From Alphaproteobacteria bacterium US3C007 (GTDB lineage: Bacteria > Pseudomonadota > Alphaproteobacteria > Rhodobacterales > Rhodobacteraceae), in contig CP139918.1 of the NCBI GenBank assembly GCA_034423775.1, positions 1,116,001 to 1,180,000 on the forward strand: a stretch of DNA of 64,000 bases. Direction: 5' to 3'. Numbering within the stretch: position 1 is the stretch's first letter; every line of letters begins with the position of its first letter. This document shows positions 1 through 9,021 of the stretch, piece after piece. The translations under genes and the position numbers were made by a program. The notes under the pieces are model-generated. The model made no database searches, had not been told where the DNA came from, and worked only from the letters and a program-made list of their open reading frames with translations.

Positions 1-1207
<1,207 letters not shown>

Positions 1208-1276
1208 ACCGTGTAAGTCCTTTTGTTTCGAGTCAGCATCGTGAGCAGAAATCATATCCCATAGAATATGCCTTTC

Positions 1277-1320
1277 TGTCATTTTAAACTTACATTGTTT
1301 TGTGTCAACTAAAATAGACA
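1277..1320 (-). promoter_or_regulatory. bchC promoter with two PpsR/CrtJ operators
   Basis: Two perfect TGT-N12-ACA palindromes, TGTCATTTTAAACTTACA (1277-1294) and TGTCAACTAAAATAGACA (1303-1320), are separated by 8 bp. Read towards bchC, TTGACA (1308-1303) and TAAAAT (1286-1281) form a sigma-70 promoter with a 16-bp spacer, one hexamer in each palindrome. This is the arrangement known for the Rhodobacter bchC promoter repressed by CrtJ/PpsR. Transcription would start near 1274. Confidence 0.88.
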
Positions 1321-1332
1321 GTTATTCACAAA

Positions 1333-2472
1333 TCACCGCGACTTGCGTGCCGTTACTGCAGAGGTGATAAACGGGCGCGGGGCTTTTGGCGCTTTGATAT
1401 CCACAAACCCTGCTTCCTGACAAAGCGCTGATATTTGCGCGACCGAGCGCGCTTTGCCGGTATTCATAGCCATGGTGTAAAAGGCAAAATACACATCACC
1501 CGGGCGTGTCGGGGCCGCGCCACCGGCCATCGGCTCTGAAATGATCAACTGCCCGCCAACCGGTAAAGCCTCATACGTTTTTTTCAAAAGTGCCTGCACA
1601 GTCTCATCGGAATGATCGTACAGAACCCGAATTAAACTGATTACATCTGCCTCTAAAGGCAAAGGATCACTACGAAAAGAGCCCCCATGAAACGAAATTC
1701 GATCGCTTAACCCTTGCTCCGCCAACCGGTTTTGTGCCGCCGGTCCAACTTGTGCAAGATCAAAAATATTCAAGTTAAGCGCTGGATATTGGCGCGCCAC
1801 ATGGGCCAAGAACGCCCCCGTACCGCCCCCGATATCAAGCAGCGTTTCTGCGCCCTTCAACGGCACCATTTTCAACGTATCCGCCGCCACCAACGCCTGC
1901 GACTGCTCCATCAAACGCGAATATTCATCCGTTACAGATTGCGGAGCAGCGCCGGTTGCGCCGAACACATAGGGCCAGAATTGCGCCAGCTTTGTATCAA
2001 CCTGATCGCGTAACAGCGCGACGGGATCCGCCATATCTTGATAAAAATGATCATGGTGCAAGATCATCTGCGCCAAGCCCGGCACCCCCAAAAGCGCCGC
2101 GCCGCGCCGCGCCAAACCATAGCGCCCGCGCCGGTGGCGACGCAGCAGCTTCAGCGCAACGCCTGCTTGCAATAAAATTTCCATACGCGCGATAGGCACG
2201 CAAGCTCGATCCGCCAGCGCTTCCAGCGACAACGGGCCATCGAGCAAATGCTCTAAGGTTTTCAACTTCACCAATGCATAAAGCGCCTGCGACTGAACAA
2301 ACCCCATGACCAAATCAAAAAGGGCCTCTCCTTCTTGGCGAGCAACCCGCCGAAGAATCGGTACCTTACTGATAAATCTTTGAAACCTCGGGCTTGCAAA
2401 GATTTTATTGGGCAAGCCCGCAAATACAATTCTACCGCTTGGTTTTGCCAAAATCGGATCGGCCACTGTCAT
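1333..2472 (-). CDS. crtF: Demethylspheroidene/hydroxyneurosporene O-methyltransferase CrtF
   Basis: CrtF methylates the C1 hydroxyl of acyclic carotenoids (demethylspheroidene to spheroidene) using S-adenosylmethionine. The 379-aa protein has an N-terminal helical dimerisation region and a Rossmann methyltransferase domain with the SAM loop LLDIGGGTGAFL at about 211-222. This is the layout of the plant-type O-methyltransferase family. It lies 3 bp after crtE and just ahead of the bchC promoter, so crtE-crtF-bchC-bchX-(bchYZ-puf) probably form the nested superoperon known from Rhodobacter. Confidence 0.93.
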   Translation of the reverse strand: MTVADPILAKPSGRIVFAGLPNKIFASPRFQRFISKVPILRRVARQEGEALFDLVMGFVQSQALYALVKLKTLEHLLDGPLSLEALADRACVPIARMEILLQAGVALKLLRRHRRGRYGLARRGAALLGVPGLAQMILHHDHFYQDMADPVALLRDQVDTKLAQFWPYVFGATGAAPQSVTDEYSRLMEQSQALVAADTLKMVPLKGAETLLDIGGGTGAFLAHVARQYPALNLNIFDLAQVGPAAQNRLAEQGLSDRISFHGGSFRSDPLPLEADVISLIRVLYDHSDETVQALLKKTYEALPVGGQLIISEPMAGGAAPTRPGDVYFAFYTMAMNTGKARSVAQISALCQEAGFVDIKAPKAPRPFITSAVTARKSR

Positions 2473-2475
2473 CCG

Positions 2476-3345
2476 TTACACCGAAAAAGTTGACCGTGAC
2501 GCAGGGATCAAGCGCTCAGCCTGCAGGCTGACCATCTGCGCCAATTGCGCCTCACCCGGACAAGAGGGTATCGACGAAATTGCCCCGCCCAATATATCTT
2601 TCAAGCGTTTTGAGGCGCCCTCAACACCAAACTCTGCAACCGCGTTTGGGCGGCCATGCAGATCATCTTGGCCAGCGGGCTTGCCCAATGCCTCGGTGTC
2701 GCAAAGCACATCGCGCAAATCATCCGCAACCTGGAAGGCTTCGCCAATCCGCGCGCCCAGCTCATACCAAGGTTCGGCATCTTGGCCCGCCGCCACTGCG
2801 CCCATTTGCGTGGCTGCAACAAATAATGCACCGGTTTTGCTTCGGTGATAAGCGGCCAGATCAACCCGGCTTTCGCTTTCCCAGCCTTGCCCCGCACAAA
2901 TGCCATTGGGCATGCCCGTTTGCTTGGCCAAAATTTCCACCAAATTGATCGCCCTCAACGGATCGTTGTGTTTTTGCCGGGCCAAAATTTCAAAGGCCAG
3001 CACGATCAAACTATCGCCAGCTAACACCGCTAAAGGCTCTGAAAACTGTTTATGAACCGTAGGCTTTCCACGGCGCAAATCCGCATCATCAAAACAGGGC
3101 AGATCATCGTGAATCAAACTTGCACAATGGATCAATTCAAGCCCGGCAGCCGCGGCATCGCTTATATCGGGGCGATCATCTCCGCAGGCCAGAGCCACCG
3201 AAAGTAAGATCGTTGGCCTGATTCGAGCGCCCCCTGGAAATAACGCAAAATCAAGCGCATGCGCGAGCTTATGCGGAGCAGAGCTTGCCTGACTAAGCTT
3301 CACGGCCGCCGTCAGTGCCGCTTCTATACGCGTTTTAGGGCCCAT
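2476..3345 (-). CDS. crtE: Geranylgeranyl diphosphate synthase CrtE
   Basis: CrtE condenses isopentenyl diphosphate with allylic diphosphates to make GGPP, the precursor of carotenoids and of the bacteriochlorophyll tail. With the start at 3345 the protein has 289 aa. It shows the first Asp-rich motif DDLPCFDD at about 80-87 and the second motif DDLRD in the last third, as in polyprenyl synthetases. The frame continues upstream to 3417, but that would start inside a PpsR operator. The ATG at 3345 has an AAAGGAA ribosome-binding site and begins MGPKTRIEAAL, so it is preferred. It is divergent from crtD and is the first gene of crtE-crtF. Confidence 0.94.
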   Translation of the reverse strand: MGPKTRIEAALTAAVKLSQASSAPHKLAHALDFALFPGGARIRPTILLSVALACGDDRPDISDAAAAGLELIHCASLIHDDLPCFDDADLRRGKPTVHKQFSEPLAVLAGDSLIVLAFEILARQKHNDPLRAINLVEILAKQTGMPNGICAGQGWESESRVDLAAYHRSKTGALFVAATQMGAVAAGQDAEPWYELGARIGEAFQVADDLRDVLCDTEALGKPAGQDDLHGRPNAVAEFGVEGASKRLKDILGGAISSIPSCPGEAQLAQMVSLQAERLIPASRSTFSV

Positions 3346-3366
3346 TATGGTTCCTTTTTGCCATAC

Positions 3367-3408
3367 TGTCTCATTTAGTTGACATATTGGTGTAAATGAT
3401 ACTGGACA
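3367..3408. promoter_or_regulatory. Divergent crtE/crtD promoter region with two PpsR operators
   Basis: TGTCTCATTTAGTTGACA (3367-3384) and TGTAAATGATACTGGACA (3391-3408) both fit TGT-N12-ACA and are 6 bp apart. The first contains a TTGACA usable as -35 for crtD; no good -10 follows at standard spacing. They lie between the crtE start (3345) and the crtD start (3438), so one operator pair may serve both directions. Confidence 0.82.
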
Positions 3409-3437
3409 GTTTGGCATTCAGAGTCAACAATTGCTTT

Positions 3438-5030
3438 ATGAACCTGTCAGTGATTTCAAAACGGACCAAAGGCGAGGTGATCGTAATTGGTGCCGGCATT
3501 GCCGGGCTGGCGGCTTCGCTGCGTTTGGCGCATCAGGGATTTTCAGTCACTGTACTTGAACGCCATACGGGCCCAGGTGGTAAAATGCGCGGTTTGTCAA
3601 GCGTGGCAGGGCCGATAGATGCTGGCCCAACTGTTTTGACCATGCGGCCAGTCTTCGAAGATCTGTTTCGCTCTGTCGGAGAGCAAATCGAAGATCATCT
3701 GACATTGGTTCGGCAAAAAATTCTGGCGCGACATTGGTGGCCAGATGGCAGTTCACTCGATTTATTTGATGATTATGAAGCCTCTCAAGAGGCCATCTAT
3801 GAATTTGCAGGGCTGAAAGCTTTTGGCGAATTTCAAGAATTTTTTAAGCGTACGCAACGGCTCTTTACGGCTTTTGACGCCCCGATGATGCGCGCGGCAC
3901 AGCCCAACCAAGCCGAAATTATAAAATCGGTGGTGAAAAAACCATCTTTGATAAGCGATATGGCCCCTTGGCACAGCCTATCAAAAATGCTTGAGAAGCA
4001 ATTCAGCGATCCGCGCTTGGCGCAATTATTTGGCCGCTATGCCACCTATGTTGGCGGATCGCCTTATGCCGCCCCCAGCTTACTATCTTTGATTTGGCAG
4101 GCCGAAGCAAATGGCGTGTGGGCGGTTAAGGGCGGCATGCATAAATTGGCCAAGAAACTGGTAGAGCTAAGCGAAAACCGCGGCGCCATTTTTCATTATA
4201 ACAGTCATGTCAGCCGGATTTTGACAAAGGATGAAAAAGTGATTGGCGTGACGCTGGAAAACGGCGAAAATATCAGCGCAGATGCGGTTGTGTTCAATGG
4301 AGATCCCCGCGCATTGGCCACGGGCGCGATGGGCCCAGACTGCCAGAAAATCGCCCCACAAACGCTTAAAGACAAGCGCAGCTTTTCGGCCCGCGTCTGG
4401 AGCTTTGCGGCGGAATTAACCGGCCCTGATTTGATTCATCACAACGTATTCTTTGGGCAGAGTTCAAAATCCGAATTTGACGATCTTGCCGAAGGTCAAA
4501 TGCCCGTTGATCCAACGATCTATATCTGCGCCCAAGATCGCGGCCAAAACGCCCCCTATCCCAAAACAGAGCGCTTTGAGATTATCCTAAACGCGGCCCC
4601 TGTTTACGGGGCGCAAACGCTGGAGAAGGAGTTTGAAACATGTCGGACACGCACTTTCGACACGCTGGGCAGGTTCGGTCTGACCTTCTCGCCGCTTCCA
4701 AAGGAAGAGGCGCTGACGACACCAGCGGATTTCGCCAGCATGTTCCCAGCCTCGGACGGCTCGCTTTACGGGCAGAGCCCACATGGTCTGACGGCAGCCT
4801 TCCGGCGGCCAACAACGCGAACGCAGATTCAAGGTCTGTATCTGGCCGGGGGCGGAGCCCATCCGGGGGCGGGGGTGCCGATGGCAACCCTCTCCGCGCG
4901 GCACGCGGCCGAGGCGATCATCAAAGACCTAACTTCAACCTCATCGTCCCCCCAAATGGATATGCATGGTGGTATATCGACGGAGTCGATCGAACTGCGC
5001 AGCGCGCGGTTTCAGTCATCGGATTCATAG
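3438..5030 (+). CDS. crtD: Hydroxyneurosporene/methoxyneurosporene desaturase CrtD
   Basis: CrtD is an FAD-dependent carotenoid 3,4-desaturase of the spheroidene pathway. The N-terminal dinucleotide-binding motif VIVIGAGIAGLAASLRL starts near residue 14, and the C-terminal FAD motif LYLAGGGAHPGAGVPMA is intact. I start it at ATG 3438 (530 aa); an in-frame ATG at 3396 lies in an operator. After the expected end (RHAAEAI) the frame runs on for about 37 Ser/Thr-rich residues that are the crtC coding region read in another frame. The segment around 4640-4930 is clearly GC-richer than the rest of the gene (about 72% G+C over 4801-4920, by hand count), suggesting a recombined 3' end. Confidence 0.92.
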   Translation: MNLSVISKRTKGEVIVIGAGIAGLAASLRLAHQGFSVTVLERHTGPGGKMRGLSSVAGPIDAGPTVLTMRPVFEDLFRSVGEQIEDHLTLVRQKILARHWWPDGSSLDLFDDYEASQEAIYEFAGLKAFGEFQEFFKRTQRLFTAFDAPMMRAAQPNQAEIIKSVVKKPSLISDMAPWHSLSKMLEKQFSDPRLAQLFGRYATYVGGSPYAAPSLLSLIWQAEANGVWAVKGGMHKLAKKLVELSENRGAIFHYNSHVSRILTKDEKVIGVTLENGENISADAVVFNGDPRALATGAMGPDCQKIAPQTLKDKRSFSARVWSFAAELTGPDLIHHNVFFGQSSKSEFDDLAEGQMPVDPTIYICAQDRGQNAPYPKTERFEIILNAAPVYGAQTLEKEFETCRTRTFDTLGRFGLTFSPLPKEEALTTPADFASMFPASDGSLYGQSPHGLTAAFRRPTTRTQIQGLYLAGGGAHPGAGVPMATLSARHAAEAIIKDLTSTSSSPQMDMHGGISTESIELRSARFQSSDS

Positions 5031-5857
5031 GCTCGGTTTTTTCGCCTTGGTATCGCTGGTCGGGTCGTAAAGACCCTGAAAACAACGTCTGCATCAATGT
5101 CGCGACCTATGGACCAGGCGGGCGCTTCACGATGACCGACCGGGGGCGCAGCGCTTTGCGGCAAAGCGAAGATCGTTTCGAAGTGGGACCTTCAAGCCTG
5201 CGCTGGGAAGATGGCAAATTGATCATCGAGATTGATGAAATCAGCGGCCCACCGATTATTTCACGCGTGCGCGGACGCATCACGCTCACGCCCAGCGCAA
5301 TCACCGATCAAGAATTGGCGCTTACCAGCGATGGCGCGCATATATGGCGGCCATTTGCGCCCACTTCGCATATTAAAGTCGACCTGAACGGAGAGGGGTG
5401 GCAATGGGATGGCCATGGATATTTCGATGCCAATTTCGGCACGCGCGCCTTAGAAGAAGATTTTTCATATTGGACGTGGGGCCGATTTCCAACGCAGCAA
5501 GGCAGCACCTGCTTTTACGATGCCACCCGCTTAGATGGCAGCGTGTTAGAGCAAGCGGTCACGTTTAACCGCGAGGGTGCGCTGGTCGACACGCCGATGC
5601 CCCCCAAAGCGCGCCTACCCCGCAGCCTTTGGGCGGTTGCCCGCGAAACCCGCGCGGATGCGGGATACCAGCCCAAACAAGTCAAAAATATGCTGGATGC
5701 TCCATTTTACAGCCGCTCAGCGGTAAAAACCAAGATCAACGGCATGGAAACGGTTGGCGTGCATGAGGCTTTGGATTTGGTTCGGTTCCGAAGTCCGCTG
5801 ATCAAACCTATGTTGGCCGTGCGGGTTCCCCGCCGTGCTAATTGGAAATTTGATTAA
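4640..5857 (+). CDS. crtC: Acyclic carotenoid 1,2-hydratase CrtC (start unresolved)
   Basis: CrtC hydrates the 1,2 double bond of neurosporene/lycopene, the step before CrtD and CrtF. The recognisable protein begins at about 4946-4952 (PPNGYAWWYIDG) and continues through FIGSVFSPWYRWSGRKDPEN, TMTDRGRSALR and GHGYFDANFGTRALEEDFSYWTWGR to 5857. The only conventional in-frame start I can find is the ATG at 4640, which would add about 102 residues translated from the alternative frame of crtD. Between 4643 and 4946, and on past the family core, there is no in-frame ATG, GTG or TTG. A run of six C at 4948-4953 lies exactly where homology begins. Function is clear; how translation starts is not. 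Confidence 0.85.
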   Translation: MSDTHFRHAGQVRSDLLAASKGRGADDTSGFRQHVPSLGRLALRAEPTWSDGSLPAANNANADSRSVSGRGRSPSGGGGADGNPLRAARGRGDHQRPNFNLIVPPNGYAWWYIDGVDRTAQRAVSVIGFIGSVFSPWYRWSGRKDPENNVCINVATYGPGGRFTMTDRGRSALRQSEDRFEVGPSSLRWEDGKLIIEIDEISGPPIISRVRGRITLTPSAITDQELALTSDGAHIWRPFAPTSHIKVDLNGEGWQWDGHGYFDANFGTRALEEDFSYWTWGRFPTQQGSTCFYDATRLDGSVLEQAVTFNREGALVDTPMPPKARLPRSLWAVARETRADAGYQPKQVKNMLDAPFYSRSAVKTKINGMETVGVHEALDLVRFRSPLIKPMLAVRVPRRANWKFD

Positions 5858-6323
5858 GACTGATCGGGCGTTGCTCCGGATTCAGGTTTAAAACGCTCGC
5901 ATTCAACGCTCCGGCCACGCTTACCCAAGCCAAATAGGGAAGGAACAGCAGCCCAGAGAGCGTATCAACCTGCCAAAGTGATATCAAACAAGCCGCCACC
6001 GAAAGCCAAAGGCCGATCAGCACGAGCAAACCCAAGCGTAAATTCCTAAGACCAAAGAACACGGGCGTCCACAGCGCATTCAAGGCAATCTGCAAGCTCC
6101 AAAATGCCATGGCAAATCCGTTTTCCGGCAAGCCCGCAACGCGTGCGCCGGCCACAGACATGCATAAATACAAGCTCGTCCATGCCACTGGGAACAACCA
6201 ATTGGGGGGCGTCCAGCTGGGTTTTTTCAATTGTTGGTACCAGGCACCGGGGGGAAACAAGCCCCCGGTTGCGCCAGCCGCAAAACACGCAACCAAAAAT
6301 ATTAGAAACATCATCCAATCCAT
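5838..6323 (-). CDS. tspO: TspO/CrtK tryptophan-rich sensory protein
   Basis: TspO is an outer-membrane relative of the mitochondrial benzodiazepine receptor. In Rhodobacter it influences tetrapyrrole efflux and expression of photosynthesis genes in response to oxygen. The 161-aa protein has five hydrophobic segments and the family signature WYQQLKKPSWTPPNWLFPVAWTxLY near residues 28-52. It is the last gene of the crtI-crtB-tspO unit and its 3' end overlaps the convergent crtC by 20 bp. An alternative start at Met4 or Met5 is possible. Confidence 0.93.
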   Translation of the reverse strand: MDWMMFLIFLVACFAAGATGGLFPPGAWYQQLKKPSWTPPNWLFPVAWTSLYLCMSVAGARVAGLPENGFAMAFWSLQIALNALWTPVFFGLRNLRLGLLVLIGLWLSVAACLISLWQVDTLSGLLFLPYLAWVSVAGALNASVLNLNPEQRPISLNQISN

Positions 6324-6347
6324 CTCTGGGTCTCTCGTGTAAAGGGT

Positions 6348-7370
6348 TTAACGGATCAAGCTGCTGTTTTTGGCGATATCGCCCTCGCGCAATTGCTGCA
6401 TTGCCAGAATGATTTTATCGCTCCAATCGCGCTTGCCAGACGCCTGCTCTGCGGCAGCATCGACCAAAAATTGCACTTCTGGTAGGGGTTTGGCGTAAAG
6501 CACCGCCGATTGCGGCATCGCAATGCTGACCCCAGTGCTTAAGATTGAACGCGCCAACCACCCCAGTTTCTGCAGCTTATTCGTATGCGCGCGCTGCGTG
6601 ATTGTTTCATAGCCCAGCGCCTGAACTTCACTGCCAATTCCTGCGTAAATATAGCGTGCGGCATAGATACCTGTGCGTGATCCCAAGGGTAATTTGCTGA
6701 TGCCCGCCTCCGAACGATAATAAAGCCGATTGCTTTCCATCAAAAGGCGCCGCACCATTTGCCGCACCGCTTTGGTGGGGCGCGGATTGTCGAAAAACGC
6801 GTCAACCTCAAGGCCGGCCTCTTGCATCCAATCCAGCGGTAGATAAATCCGCCGCTCTAACGCATCTTCGCCCACGTCACGGGCGATATTGGTCAGCTGC
6901 ATGGCAACCCCCAGATCACACGCGCGCGCCAACGCGTTTGGTTCGCGTATTTTCATCAAAACGCACATCATTGCGCCAACCGCTGACGCCACGCGGGCCG
7001 AATAAGAAATCACATCCGACAGACTGTGATAGCGCTTATCCATTGCATCCCAAGCCAACCCTTCCAGCAGGGCCTCAGGCAGGGCGCGCGGCATGTTAAA
7101 ATCTTCTACCATTTGGGCAAAGGCACGGTCCATTGGCGTGTTTCGGGGCCGCCCCGCATAGGCGGCATCCATCCGCTCTTCCAAGGCCAAAACCGCCGGT
7201 GCTTTATCGGCCTGCAAATCCACCTCATCATCAGCAAGGCGGCAAAACGCATAAAGCGCCAAAGCCGGGTCGCGGACCTTTTTGGGCAAAACTTTAGACG
7301 CTGCGTGAAAGGATAACGAGCCATGCCGAATCGCCTCTTCACAATATGCAAGATCTTTGGGATCAATCAT
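6348..7370 (-). CDS. crtB: Phytoene synthase CrtB
   Basis: CrtB joins two GGPP to phytoene, the first committed carotenoid step. The 340-aa protein has the trans-isoprenyl diphosphate synthase motifs DDEVD (47-51) and NIARDVGED (161-169), which bind Mg-diphosphate. The start overlaps the crtI stop by 8 bp and has a GGAAGG ribosome-binding site, so it is translated with crtI. Confidence 0.95.
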   Translation of the reverse strand: MIDPKDLAYCEEAIRHGSLSFHAASKVLPKKVRDPALALYAFCRLADDEVDLQADKAPAVLALEERMDAAYAGRPRNTPMDRAFAQMVEDFNMPRALPEALLEGLAWDAMDKRYHSLSDVISYSARVASAVGAMMCVLMKIREPNALARACDLGVAMQLTNIARDVGEDALERRIYLPLDWMQEAGLEVDAFFDNPRPTKAVRQMVRRLLMESNRLYYRSEAGISKLPLGSRTGIYAARYIYAGIGSEVQALGYETITQRAHTNKLQKLGWLARSILSTGVSIAMPQSAVLYAKPLPEVQFLVDAAAEQASGKRDWSDKIILAMQQLREGDIAKNSSLIR

Positions 7371-8928
7371 GATAAGCCTTCCAATACTGCGCCTCTGGAA
7401 CCAAATGATTTAGCACTTCTGATGAGGTGACCACGCTGGGAAGCCCCGCACCCGGATGCGTGCCGGCCCCCACCAAAAATAATCCGTGGATTTCTTCGCT
7501 GATATTATGCGGGCGAAACCAAGCCGATTGAAAAATCCGCGGCTCTAGCGAAAACCCAGCACCATGCGGGCTTAGATAGCGGCTTTGAAACGTTTCGGGG
7601 GTAAAAATTTCAGAAGCTGAGAGATGGTCGGCAAAGCCTGGCAATAGCTGGTTATGCAACACATCTTCCACTTTCTGCCGGTATGACGCGCAGGCCTGTT
7701 GCCAATCCACCGACTCCGAGCCCACCAGATTAGGCACGGGCGATAAAGCGTAGAACGTATCATCACCGAGCGGCGCAACGCTGGGATCCGTGACCGAGGG
7801 GCGGTGCAAATAGATCGACATGTCATCGGCCAAATACCGCTTTTGAAAAATATCCTTCAGCAAACCGCGATACCGAGGGCCATTTAATATTGTATGATGC
7901 CCCACATCAGCCCATTTACCCGCTGTGCCCTTGGTGCCGAAATACCAAACAAACAGCCCCATCGACCAGCGCGCGCGGCGCAGCCTTTCAGGCGTCCAGC
8001 GGCGCTTTTCTATGCCGCGCAACAAGTGATCATAAGTATGGCCCGGATCCGCATTTGACACCACAATATCAGCCGTGATTACATCGCCAGATTTGGTGCG
8101 CACGCCCCGCACAACCTTCTGCTTGCAAAGGATCTCTTCAATCTCTTCACCCAGCCGAATACACCCACCCTGATCTTCAATCACGTGCCCCATCGCATCA
8201 GCGATCGCTTGCACCCCACCCATCGCGTAGTGAACCCCGAAAGCTTTTTCCAAATATGACACAAGAATATACATCGAAGTCACATTCACCGGATCACCGC
8301 CGATAAACAACGGGTGGAAGGATAAGGCCATGCGCAATTTTGGATCCCGGACCCGCTTGGCAGCATGGGCATAGACGGATTGATCGGCCCGAAGGGCGGC
8401 AAACCCTGGCAATTCCTTGATCAAATCCCACAGCCGGTTCATCGGCTTGCGGCCCATCCCCTCAAAGCCAAAGTGATAGCGGGCTTCGCTGTCTTTCAAA
8501 AATTTTTGATAGCCCTTCACATCATTGGGAAATAACCGCGTAACTTCAGCCAGCATTTTGGCTTCATCTTGACGCACTTGGAACCTGCTGCCATCGGGCC
8601 AGCGTATCTCATAATAGGGGTCTACAGGGCGCAGATCGACCTCATCCTCAAAGACCCGCCCGCAATCAGCCCAAAGATCACGAAACACGTTAGGAACGGT
8701 CACGATGGTGGGCCCCAGATCAAAGCGATGGCCATTTTGCGTGATCGAAGATCCGCGCCCGCCCAGCCGGTCCAGCCTGTCTAAAACGGTTACCCGATAG
8801 CCTTTGGCCCCCAAACGCATAGCTGCGCTTAACCCGCCCAGCCCAGCGCCGATGACAACGGCGCGCGGGGCGGTGCTTTGCTCGGCCGCAACCAGAAGCT
8901 TAGGGTCGACAGTTGTCATCATTTTCAT
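7363..8928 (-). CDS. crtI: Phytoene desaturase CrtI
   Basis: CrtI is the FAD-dependent desaturase that converts phytoene to neurosporene (three steps) in this pathway. It has VVIGAGLGGLSAAMRLGAKG near the N-terminus, LDRLGGRGSS after it, and the C-terminal GLFLVGAGTHPGAGLPSV. The frame is open upstream to 9057, but family homology begins only just before VVIGAG. The plausible starts ATG 8928, 8922 and 8919 (MKMMTTVDP) all lie within a PpsR operator. I give 8928 (521 aa). It is divergent from crtA. Confidence 0.94.
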   Translation of the reverse strand: MKMMTTVDPKLLVAAEQSTAPRAVVIGAGLGGLSAAMRLGAKGYRVTVLDRLDRLGGRGSSITQNGHRFDLGPTIVTVPNVFRDLWADCGRVFEDEVDLRPVDPYYEIRWPDGSRFQVRQDEAKMLAEVTRLFPNDVKGYQKFLKDSEARYHFGFEGMGRKPMNRLWDLIKELPGFAALRADQSVYAHAAKRVRDPKLRMALSFHPLFIGGDPVNVTSMYILVSYLEKAFGVHYAMGGVQAIADAMGHVIEDQGGCIRLGEEIEEILCKQKVVRGVRTKSGDVITADIVVSNADPGHTYDHLLRGIEKRRWTPERLRRARWSMGLFVWYFGTKGTAGKWADVGHHTILNGPRYRGLLKDIFQKRYLADDMSIYLHRPSVTDPSVAPLGDDTFYALSPVPNLVGSESVDWQQACASYRQKVEDVLHNQLLPGFADHLSASEIFTPETFQSRYLSPHGAGFSLEPRIFQSAWFRPHNISEEIHGLFLVGAGTHPGAGLPSVVTSSEVLNHLVPEAQYWKAYHD

Positions 8929-8956
8929 ACAGTACAACTGTCTAGTTTGATTTACA
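8914..8956. promoter_or_regulatory. crtI/crtA divergent region with two PpsR operators
   Basis: TGTCATCATTTTCATACA (8914-8931) and TGTCTAGTTTGATTTACA (8939-8956) match TGT-N12-ACA and are 7 bp apart. The first one covers all the possible crtI start codons. Towards crtA, TTGATT within the second site and TATGAT 16 bp downstream make a fair promoter. Towards crtI, TTGTAA with TACTGT 17 bp away is weaker. Confidence 0.8.
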
Positions 8957-9021
8957 ACTAAAGCTTGATATGATTTTATATCCGAATAAGCATTCTGACT
9001 TAGCCGCAGAAAGGGAAGAAC

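Noticed and set aside
4582..4904. Two antisense open frames of about 100 codons opposite crtD
   Set aside because: They lie in the GC-rich patch where stops are rare, have no ribosome-binding site and no recognisable protein.
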